A DNA stretch of 7,799 nt, from the NCBI GenBank assembly GCA_030604345.1, contig JAUVWB010000066.1:1-7799 (forward strand), read 5' to 3'. Under the pieces are notes generated by a model, which saw nothing but the letters and a program-made list of their open reading frames with translations, had not been told where the DNA came from and made no database searches. The DNA is from Desulfofustis sp. Its GTDB lineage: Bacteria > Desulfobacterota > Desulfobulbia > Desulfobulbales > Desulfocapsaceae. A program made the translations under genes and the position numbers. Of this stretch, positions 1 to 5,087 are shown piece by piece (the stretch's first letter is position 1; each line of letters starts with the position of its first letter).

Positions 1-1
1 G

Positions 2-415
2 GCCGAAATCATGAAGCGGTATGCCATCCATGCGGCCACCGACGTGACCGGATTCGGGCTGGGGGGACATGCGCTGGAGATGGCCAAAGCCTCGCAGGCA
101 ACACTGCGTCTGACGCTGGCCGATGTGCCGGTGCTGGACGAGGCCGGTGCCATGTACCGCAAGGGGATGAGCACCGGGGTCAACCGGGCCAACGAAAAGC
201 TGCTGGCGGACTATCTTCGTTATGCCCGTGCTTATCCTGACTGGCAGCGTCAGCTCTTGTTCGATCCCCAGACCAGCGGCGGTCTTCTGGCCGCCCTGCC
301 GGCGGACCAGGCGGCTGATCTGTTGGCGGCATTGCACCAGGCGGGGGTAACAGCGGCGGCGCAAATCGGCGATGTGGCTGTGGACGCAGATTCGCCCGGT
401 ATCATCGTCGCCTGA
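2..415 (+). CDS. selD: Selenide, water dikinase (selenophosphate synthetase), C-terminal part
   Basis: This is the last 137 codons of selD; the N-terminal half, with the catalytic Cys/Sec and Lys, lies outside the window. SelD makes selenophosphate from selenide and ATP in the cytoplasm. Selenophosphate is the selenium donor for selenocysteyn-tRNA and 2-selenouridine tRNA. The frame is open from base 2 and ends at TGA 413-415. Recognition rests on the family motifs DVTGFGLGGHALEMA early in the visible part and LFDPQTSGGLLAALP about 80 residues later; the second belongs to the PurM/AIR-synthase-type C-terminal domain that closes over ATP. The family usually has Cys before DPQTSGG, and here it is Phe. 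The spacing and the ending after a short GDV-containing strand are normal for the family, so the C-terminus looks intact. An inverted repeat starts within the stop codon region. No other selenium gene is visible in the window. Confidence 0.95.
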   Translation, partial: AEIMKRYAIHAATDVTGFGLGGHALEMAKASQATLRLTLADVPVLDEAGAMYRKGMSTGVNRANEKLLADYLRYARAYPDWQRQLLFDPQTSGGLLAALPADQAADLLAALHQAGVTAAAQIGDVAVDADSPGIIVA

Positions 416-459
416 AACCGATTCGACAGCGATGCCATCAGGTGTCCATTCGGTTTCAG
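412..459. repeat. 10-bp perfect inverted repeat spanning the selD stop
   Basis: CTGAAACCGA (412-421) pairs perfectly with TCGGTTTCAG (450-459) around a 28-nt spacer. The left arm contains the end of the selD stop codon. The loop is long and no T-tract follows directly, so this is not a classical intrinsic terminator. It may protect the 3' end of the selD mRNA or form part of a compound terminator with the next hairpin. Confidence 0.5.
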
Positions 460-500
460 CCGGCGACGGAGGTGTTTTTGCGCCGGCAGGTCTTTTCGTT
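459..500 (+). terminator. Possible weak selD terminator hairpin
   Basis: GCCGGCG (459-465) pairs with CGCCGGC (481-487) across a 15-nt loop that includes TTTTT. The downstream sequence AGGTCTTTTCGTT is only moderately U-rich. It is the only G+C-rich hairpin with following Ts after selD, so it is the best terminator candidate. The long loop and interrupted T-tract keep confidence low. Confidence 0.3.
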
Positions 501-546
501 ACGTCTGCTGGAGGTCATGCGACGCAGGAGTTCGGCAGAGCTCTTA

Positions 547-574
547 CGGCACAAGTGCCGAAAGTGATTATAAT
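547..574 (+). promoter_or_regulatory. Candidate upstream promoter box with overlapping palindromic operator
   Basis: A perfect -10 hexamer TATAAT lies at 569-574. The -35 position is poor: ACGGCA at 546-551, three of six matches with a 17-bp spacer. The 14-bp palindrome CGGCAC-AA-GTGCCG (547-560) sits over the -35 and spacer, where a repressor or activator would act. If used, transcription would start near 581, upstream of the CRP/FNR-type site. Confidence 0.3.
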
Positions 575-603
575 GGGGGTGCTGTGTTTCGCTTTCCAAT
601 ATT

Positions 604-653
604 CTTGACCGAAGTCAAGGCGGTCCCTTCTCCCATGACGTATCATAAGCTAT
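604..653 (+). promoter_or_regulatory. Class II-type CRP/FNR-family promoter for cupin and ferredoxin genes
   Basis: CTTGAC-CGAA-GTCAAG (604-619) is a perfect dyad matching the general CRP/FNR-family half-site pattern TTGAC/T-N4-A/GTCAA. Its centre is at 611.5. TATCAT (641-646, five of six matches to TATAAT) lies downstream. A start 7 bases past this box, at about 653, puts the site centre at -41.5, the exact class II activator position known for FNR and CRP. There is no separate -35 box, as expected for an activated promoter. The TTGAC version of the half-site resembles sites I recall for HcpR or DNR-type nitric-oxide-linked regulators rather than the classical FNR TTGAT. The regulator itself is not in the window. 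Confidence 0.6.
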
Positions 654-713
654 CAGACGGTTGATCAGAGCGTTCCAGGAGACCCTGAGACAACACAGCA
701 AGAGGAGGGAATC

Positions 714-1034
714 ATGAAAGTTATTCATTTACGAGACACGAACGAATTTACCCCGGAGGCCATGAAACGGTTCTTTCTGGTGGAAGATTCACCGTATTTT
801 AAGATCATCAATTTCAATCTCGACGCCGGGGTGACGTTTCCCGTCCATTCCCACGACCTGGATGGTGAACTCTCCATCCAGGTGCTGGAGGGTTCAGGAT
901 TTTTCTTAGGCGAAAATGACACCGAACTGCCGGCCCACAAAGGGGATATCCTGCTTTCCAGGATCCGCGAACCGCATGGCGTTCGCGCCGTTGAGCGGAT
1001 GCGGATCCTGGTGACCATCGCGCCGCCGATCTGA
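714..1034 (+). CDS. Small single-domain cupin protein
   Basis: A 106-residue protein made of one cupin (double-stranded beta-barrel) domain. Cupin motif 1 is visible around residues 39-60: Gly39, His45, His47, Glu52, Gly60. Motif 2 follows at about 73-92, with PAHKGD and His88. His45, His47, Glu52 and His88 are the likely metal ligands. The spacing between Glu52 and Gly60 is one residue longer than the classical motif. There is no signal peptide, so the protein should be cytoplasmic. The start is fixed by AGGAGG at 703-708, five bases before ATG. Small cupins of this kind include sensors, isomerases and dioxygenases; the substrate cannot be read from the sequence. The ferredoxin gene starts 78 bp downstream on the same strand, and a CRP/FNR-type promoter lies in front, suggesting a role in redox or stress physiology. 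Fold assignment is strong; function is unknown. Confidence 0.85.
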   Translation: MKVIHLRDTNEFTPEAMKRFFLVEDSPYFKIINFNLDAGVTFPVHSHDLDGELSIQVLEGSGFFLGENDTELPAHKGDILLSRIREPHGVRAVERMRILVTIAPPI

Positions 1035-1112
1035 CCAGAGTCGGCGCTGCACGGCATACGGCGGACATGAAGCCTGCCGCACGCCAATCATCTCACCTGA
1101 GGAGGAATCATC

Positions 1113-1304
1113 ATGGCAAAGACAGTACGAATCGACGAGGACGAGTGCATCGGTTGCGAAGCTTGCGTGGAGGGTTGCCCAAGCGTCTTCGCCTTCAATG
1201 ACGATGCGGGGAAGGCTTACGTGAGCGAGGGCGCCGAAGCGGGCGACGATTGTGTTGACGAGGCGATCGCCAACTGCCCCGCCGCTTGCATTACCTGGGA
1301 ATAA
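1113..1304 (+). CDS. Desulfovibrio-type [4Fe-4S] ferredoxin
   Basis: A 63-residue acidic low-potential electron carrier of the cytoplasm. The N-terminal cluster motif is C12-x2-C15-x2-C18-x3-C22-P, and the fourth ligand is C55 in the sequence NCPAAC near the C-terminus. This matches the single-cluster ferredoxins of Desulfovibrio, where the second cluster site is lost. C22 and C47 sit where the D. gigas protein has its Cys18-Cys42 disulfide; C59 is an extra cysteine. By analogy, C12, C15, C18 and C55 bind one [4Fe-4S] cluster, and conversion to a 3Fe form with loss of C15 as ligand is possible. The start has a strong site, GAGGAGGA ending at 1106, six bases before ATG. The leader GAGGAGG(G)AATCAT is shared with the cupin gene. 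It most likely shares a transcript with the cupin. The partner enzyme is unknown. Confidence 0.93.
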   Translation: MAKTVRIDEDECIGCEACVEGCPSVFAFNDDAGKAYVSEGAEAGDDCVDEAIANCPAACITWE

Positions 1305-1315
1305 GCACAACGTCA

Positions 1316-1349
1316 ACGACCGGAAGAGACGTCCGCCTCTTCCGGCCGT
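1316..1349. terminator. Hairpin between convergent ferredoxin and tag genes
   Basis: CCGGAAGAG (1320-1328) pairs with CTCTTCCGG (1337-1345) around an 8-nt loop. After one mismatch, ACG (1316-1318) pairs with CGT (1347-1349), giving a stem of about 12 pairs. It lies exactly between two convergent stop codons, so it probably ends transcription from both sides. A clear T-tract is missing on either side, so Rho or processing may contribute. Confidence 0.55.
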
Positions 1350-1933
1350 CATGTCGACAGCTCTTGCACCTGACGATGACGGAAGCAATCGACCAGGTGG
1401 TCATTGACCATGCCGGCTGATTGCATGAAGGCATAACAGATGGTCGAACCGACAAAGCTGAAGCCCTGTGCCTTCAGCGATGCAGCCATTCGATCCGATT
1501 CTGGAGATCGGGCGGGGACCTCGGCAAGGGTTCGGTAGTCGTGCTGGATCGGTCGATGATCCACAAATTGCCAGAGATAATCGGCGAAGCTGTCGTAGTG
1601 TTCCTTGATCCTCAACACCGCGGCGGCGTTGTTCACCGCAGCCTCGATTTTTTTCCGGTTGCGCACGATCCCGGAATCCTGAAGCAACCGTTCCACTTCT
1701 GGTGCCCCGAATCGACAGACGTGTTCAACCTCGAAACCTGAGAAGGCCCGCCGATAGTTGTCCCGCTTCCTCAGAATAGTCAGCCAGCTCAGACCGGCCT
1801 GGGCTCCTTCCAGGACCAAGAGTTCGAACAAAGCCCGGTCGTCACGGAGGGGAACACCCCATTCCCGGTCGTGATAGGCCGTGTAGAGCGGATCACTGCC
1901 GCACCAACCGCATCTGATCAGCAGGTCGCTCAT
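1349..1933 (-). CDS. tag: DNA-3-methyladenine glycosylase I
   Basis: A 194-residue base-excision repair enzyme that removes 3-methyladenine from alkylated DNA. It aligns by eye with E. coli Tag along its whole length: CGWCGSDPLYTAYHDREWGVP at the N-terminus, LEGAQAGLSW (catalytic-pocket Glu42), a helix-hairpin-helix region around DSGIVRNRKKIEA, then GFSFVGSTICYAFMQSAGMV and NDHLVDC at the end. The zinc site of the family is complete: C8, H21, H179, C183. The start ATG (1931-1933) overlaps the stop TGA (1930-1932) of the upstream VKOR gene as ATGA, and there is no good ribosome site of its own. Translation therefore probably depends on coupling. A longer in-frame reading from 2095 is open but overlaps VKOR and adds residues that the family does not have. 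Confidence 0.95.
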   Translation of the reverse strand: MSDLLIRCGWCGSDPLYTAYHDREWGVPLRDDRALFELLVLEGAQAGLSWLTILRKRDNYRRAFSGFEVEHVCRFGAPEVERLLQDSGIVRNRKKIEAAVNNAAAVLRIKEHYDSFADYLWQFVDHRPIQHDYRTLAEVPARSPESDRMAASLKAQGFSFVGSTICYAFMQSAGMVNDHLVDCFRHRQVQELST

Positions 1934-2886
1934 GGCGTTGCTGTCGCCGGCGGAGCTGCGGAGGTCTCCGGCGGTTCTTCGCAATCGCTGAGGATGGAAC
2001 ACCCGTCTTCCGCCGGGGGAAGCAGCGGGGGCGACAGGCTTGATTGGCCGGACAATGATTGGGTGGGAAGCGGCGTCGCAGCGCTCAAACCACACTGTTT
2101 CCGAAGATGGTCCCGGATCGCGGTTTCTCCCCTGATGATGGTGATGGTCTCATCGGTCCGCTCGAGCAGCACCGGGACCTCGAGTACTTCCAGTTTCTTG
2201 AGAAAGGCGCGGTTTACCTGGGGACGGTAGCCTTCGGTGAAGGTGGCGCCGGGAAAGGTGAAAGAGGTGATGGTATCGATCGGATTGAAGGAGACGGCGC
2301 AGTGATTGCTGCCCGTTAGTTCTTCGATGATGGTCTCGCAGTGGTTGCAGGTGGAGGAGAAGAACAGATAGAAGTGGTGGGTCGCACCGCTCGGTTGAAA
2401 GTGGGCCAACGTGCCTTCCTGCAATGAATCGTTGTTGTCGGCCGAGGCGCTGAAATCGAGGCTGGCGAAGGCGAGCAGCACGGACCCGAAGACGAGCAGC
2501 GCCTTGGCCATCTGTTTCAGGCCGAGAAAGAGGTTGATGACCAGGAGCAGGGCGAGGATGATCAGACAATAAGAGCAATACGCCTGCGCCACGACGGTCT
2601 GAAACGAGAGTAGCACCCCTTCGGCCGCCAGGGCGGCGATCAACAACAGACTGACCAGGCGGCGCCAGTTCTCGGATCCGCGCCGGGCACGGCTGAGGCC
2701 GAAACTGATGACGAGGAAAAACGCCAGCCCAACCAGGTTGAAATAGAGTGGATCGACGGTGGTCATGGCGTCGACGATCCGGCAGCCTTCATCCTGGCAG
2801 AGACTGGTATCCTGCAGATGGATGAGCAGGGCCTGAATGGCCGTCAATATAACGCCAACGATGGCGGTGAGCAGACTGACAATCAT
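1930..2886 (-). CDS. VKOR-family disulfide oxidase fused to a thioredoxin-like domain
   Basis: A 318-residue inner-membrane protein. Residues 1-145 form the vitamin K epoxide reductase fold with about five hydrophobic helices (near 2-23, 47-64, 77-99, 106-122, 127-143). It carries the loop cysteine pair C30-x4-C35 and the quinone-side active pair C104-SY-C107. Residues from about 168 form a thioredoxin-like domain with FFSSTC180-NH-C183 and a candidate cis-Pro at 238 (EVPVLL). Family knowledge: such fusions oxidise DsbA-like proteins or substrates in the periplasm and pass electrons to quinone, replacing DsbB. The C-terminal tail is Pro/Ala-rich and holds another pair, C296-x5-C302. I chose ATG 2886 because a promoter lies at 2928-2955, just inside the longer open frame that reaches 3018; no strong ribosome site is visible. 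tag follows with an ATGA overlap. Confidence 0.88.
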   Translation of the reverse strand: MIVSLLTAIVGVILTAIQALLIHLQDTSLCQDEGCRIVDAMTTVDPLYFNLVGLAFFLVISFGLSRARRGSENWRRLVSLLLIAALAAEGVLLSFQTVVAQAYCSYCLIILALLLVINLFLGLKQMAKALLVFGSVLLAFASLDFSASADNNDSLQEGTLAHFQPSGATHHFYLFFSSTCNHCETIIEELTGSNHCAVSFNPIDTITSFTFPGATFTEGYRPQVNRAFLKKLEVLEVPVLLERTDETITIIRGETAIRDHLRKQCGLSAATPLPTQSLSGQSSLSPPLLPPAEDGCSILSDCEEPPETSAAPPATATP

Positions 2887-2927
2887 ATCTTGTTGAAATG
2901 GTGTGTAATGATTACGGTGACCACGAC

Positions 2928-2955
2928 ATATTAGAAGCTTGAGCAATAAAGTCAA
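2928..2955 (-). promoter_or_regulatory. Sigma-70-type promoter for the VKOR-tag operon
   Basis: On the minus strand, TTGACT (plus positions 2950-2955, five of six matches) is followed after 16 bp by TAATAT (2928-2933, four of six matches). Transcription would start near 2921, giving a leader of about 35 nt to the ATG at 2886. This supports the shorter VKOR start, because an upstream start at 3018 would lie before the promoter. Confidence 0.55.
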
Positions 2956-2965
2956 TAAACAAACG

Positions 2966-3005
2966 GCTCGATCGGAAACGATGCGAGCGTCCCGATCGGG
3001 GACGC
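2966..3005 (+). promoter_or_regulatory. Two tandem hairpins in the leader of the 3028 gene
   Basis: The first hairpin pairs GCTCG (2966-2970) with CGAGC (2984-2988) and ATCG (2971-2974) with CGAT (2979-2982), with one bulged G (2983) and a GAAA loop (2975-2978). The second pairs GCGTCCC (2987-2993) with GGGACGC (2999-3005) around GATCG. They compete for bases 2987-2988, so only one can be complete. They end about 14 nt before the ribosome site of the next gene. They could tune translation, or simply be structured GC-rich spacer. Confidence 0.4.
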
Positions 3006-3027
3006 AGCCGATACACATGAGGAAAGA

Positions 3028-3738
3028 ATGATCGTCAGGATATTGCTGGCCGCTTTCACGTCACTGGTGGCAGGAGTCTGTTTCGGGGCCGGTCTGCTGC
3101 GGCTGATGAGCGCTTTGCTCGTCGGTTTCGGCGCTTGTGCGGCCGTTTTTTTCGGTGTCCTGTTTTTGCTGCCGCCCAACGACCCGACGATCACCTTCTC
3201 CGTTGCCGGGCCGGGAGACTCGTGGCCTTTTTTCCTGATTGGCGCCGGGTTGTGCGTTGTCATCGGCTGGCTGCTGCTAAAAAAAACAGCCCCTGCCGCC
3301 GAGGAGGAACTGGCTCCCCGGCATTGGCGACTGCTCGGCTTCGGGTTGGTGATCTATCTGTGCAGCCTGGTCCTGCCGGTACTGTTCTGGTTCCCTTCCG
3401 ACGAGATGCGTCACACCCTGTCTGTGGATACCATGCACCTGCTGGTGCTGGTCGGCGTTCTCTTCTATCTGGCCGGAACAGCCTGGGCGCTGCTGTTGTT
3501 CTATCGCGCCAGCCGGGGGACCACCCCGGAGAAGCCGGATGTGATGCGACGGCTGGTCCTGATCGTTTTCTCTGTGGCTCACTTGGATAAACTGCCGGTA
3601 CTGGTGGCCTATCTGTTGGTCTTTTCCGAGGAACCGGACCTGGTCTTCCCCGGGGCGGCGGCCCTGGCGCTGGTGGGCTATTTCCTCATTGCCTGGTTCC
3701 TCGCCCGGGTCTCGTTTGACGCCCGTCTGATCCCCTGA
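3028..3738 (+). CDS. Unrecognised integral membrane protein, about seven helices
   Basis: I do not recognise this 236-residue protein. Its hydrophobic pattern suggests about seven transmembrane helices, near residues 3-23, 26-48, 67-85, 102-123, 135-159, 174-200 and 206-230. A short charged loop (KKTAPAAEEEL) separates the third and fourth helices. A polar stretch with VFSVAHLDKLP interrupts the sixth segment; the buried His, Asp and Lys there are candidate functional residues. No cofactor motif, signal-peptide cleavage site or known transporter signature is visible. The start ATG is preceded by TGAGGAAAGA, a fair ribosome site. The gene is divergent from VKOR-tag and ends 8 bp before the convergent MFS gene, so it probably forms its own transcript. 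Coding is supported by an open frame with sustained membrane-protein composition. Confidence 0.75.
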   Translation: MIVRILLAAFTSLVAGVCFGAGLLRLMSALLVGFGACAAVFFGVLFLLPPNDPTITFSVAGPGDSWPFFLIGAGLCVVIGWLLLKKTAPAAEEELAPRHWRLLGFGLVIYLCSLVLPVLFWFPSDEMRHTLSVDTMHLLVLVGVLFYLAGTAWALLLFYRASRGTTPEKPDVMRRLVLIVFSVAHLDKLPVLVAYLLVFSEEPDLVFPGAAALALVGYFLIAWFLARVSFDARLIP

Positions 3739-3746
3739 CGGCCCGA

Positions 3747-5042
3747 TTATTCTTGGTCAACCAGCCTAAGGACCCAGGCGCCGATGACGAACAAGGCGAG
3801 GATGCTCAACACGCCCCAGCGGCTGTCGCCGCTGAGCCGGGTAATCAGCCCCATCAGCAGGGGCCCGGAAATGGCGGCGAACTTGCCGAAGACGTTGTAG
3901 AAGCCAAAAAATTCCGAGCTTTTTTCCGGCGGGATGATCCGGCCGAAATAACTGCGGCTGAGGGCCTGAACACCGCCCATGGACGAGGCGACCAGCAGGG
4001 CGATCAGCCAGAAGAGCGTGACCTGCAGCGTCTGGTCGGTGATGAAGGGCAGGAGGAAGGCCAGCACGGTGATCAGGCAATAGACGAGAATGCCTGCCAG
4101 CAGGGTGTTTTTCGTGCCCCACCGCTCGGCCAGCCGGCCGAAAAGCAGGGCGAACGGAAAGGCGACAACCTGGATGAAGAGCAGCACGCCGATCAGCAAG
4201 GTGACCCCGAAGCCGAGATCGCGGCCGTAGGCCGTGGACATGCTGATGATGGTGCCGACCCCGTCGATATAGAAAAAATAAGCGGCCAGGAAGATAACGA
4301 CCGGCCGATACTGCCTGATGGAGCGAAGGGTGGCCAGTAGCCGCTGCAGGCTGCTCCCGATGGGCTGCGGTTCGTCGGCCAATTGGTGCTGCTGACGCAG
4401 GTGGCGGATGGCCGGCAGGGAAAAGAGCAGCCACCACAACGCCACCACCAGAAAACCGATACGGGTCTGGTTCACCGGCAGGCTGTCGCCACTGGTCCCA
4501 GCCGACAGGATCAGGCCGATGACCACGAGAAAGGGGGCAACGCTGCCGATATAACCGTACGCGTAGCCCCGGGCAGAGATGACGTCCATTCGCTGGGGCG
4601 TGGTGACGTCAACCAGGAAGGCGTCATAAAAGATGTTGGCGCCGGCCCAGCCGACCCGGGCCAGGACGAACAGGCCCAGGCAAAGCAGCCACTGGCCGGG
4701 GCCGATCAGGGCCAGGGAAGCGTTGAACAGCAGGCCACCGGCGAGAAAGATGAGGAAAAAGTTCTTCTTCTGGCGCCGGGGATCGGCCAGGGCGCCGAGC
4801 AGCGGCGACAGCAAGGCCAGAATCAGGGATGCGGCGGCATTGGCAAAGCCCCAGTGGGCGGTGGAGATGGCGTCGGGCATGCCCTGGGCGGCCACGTCTT
4901 TGAAATAGATGGGCATGATCGCCGTCACCATGACCAGGACAAAGGCGGAGTTGGCCACGTCGTAGAGTACCCAGCTCCATTCTTCCCTGCTCATGGCCGG
5001 TTTTGAAGTTCTTGGATCGGTCCCTTGCGGAGGTTTGATCAT
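3747..5042 (-). CDS. UMF1/Atg22-type major facilitator superfamily transporter
   Basis: A 431-residue inner-membrane transporter with about 12 hydrophobic segments. It carries the hallmarks of the UMF1 branch of MFS, related to fungal vacuolar Atg22: WVLYDVANSAF near residues 24-34, followed by PIYFK; a mid-protein YDAFLVDVTTPQRMD with ISARGYAYGYIGS; and near the C-terminus PPEKSSEFFGFYNVFGKFA with SGPLLMG. Bacterial members have no firmly known substrate; the yeast relative exports amino acids from the vacuole. The first ATG is at 5042. An alternative, ATG 4994 (Met17), lies just before the first conserved segment. Neither has a clear ribosome site, so the start is uncertain. The stop lies 8 bp from the convergent gene at 3738. 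The FapA-like gene is 45 bp upstream on the same strand, so co-transcription is likely. Confidence 0.9.
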   Translation of the reverse strand: MIKPPQGTDPRTSKPAMSREEWSWVLYDVANSAFVLVMVTAIMPIYFKDVAAQGMPDAISTAHWGFANAAASLILALLSPLLGALADPRRQKKNFFLIFLAGGLLFNASLALIGPGQWLLCLGLFVLARVGWAGANIFYDAFLVDVTTPQRMDVISARGYAYGYIGSVAPFLVVIGLILSAGTSGDSLPVNQTRIGFLVVALWWLLFSLPAIRHLRQQHQLADEPQPIGSSLQRLLATLRSIRQYRPVVIFLAAYFFYIDGVGTIISMSTAYGRDLGFGVTLLIGVLLFIQVVAFPFALLFGRLAERWGTKNTLLAGILVYCLITVLAFLLPFITDQTLQVTLFWLIALLVASSMGGVQALSRSYFGRIIPPEKSSEFFGFYNVFGKFAAISGPLLMGLITRLSGDSRWGVLSILALFVIGAWVLRLVDQE

Positions 5043-5087
5043 GGTCGTGGTCTGTCGGTGGAGTCCCGGTAAAGCACCGTTGTAGGA

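Larger units (their letters stand above)
416..713 (+). other. 298-bp non-coding region between selD and the cupin gene
   Basis: I find no convincing gene here. A reading frame that overlaps selD and runs to 608 has no ribosome site and no recognisable protein. The stretch does hold regulatory-looking sequence: the inverted repeats at 412-459 and 459-487, an inverted repeat TTCGGCA/TGCCGAA (531-537/556-562), a tight palindrome CGGCAC-AA-GTGCCG (547-560), TATAAT at 569-574, the CRP/FNR-type palindrome at 604-619 with TATCAT at 641-646, and the cupin ribosome site at 703-708. A small RNA is possible but not shown by the sequence. Confidence 0.6.

Noticed and set aside
372..608. 78-residue plus-strand frame across the selD end and the non-coding region
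   Set aside because: Starts inside selD out of frame, lacks a ribosome site and gives no protein-like pattern.
906..1388. 160-residue minus-strand frame opposite cupin and ferredoxin
   Set aside because: Antisense to two clear genes with strong ribosome sites.
1934..2095. N-terminal extension of Tag to an upstream ATG
   Set aside because: It lies inside the VKOR gene in another frame, adds residues absent from the Tag family, and the ATGA overlap gives a natural start.
3753..5006. Two long plus-strand frames opposite the MFS transporter (3753-4340 and 4383-5006)
   Set aside because: Gln/Asp/Gly-rich shadow translations of the complementary strand of transmembrane codons; no ribosome sites or motifs.
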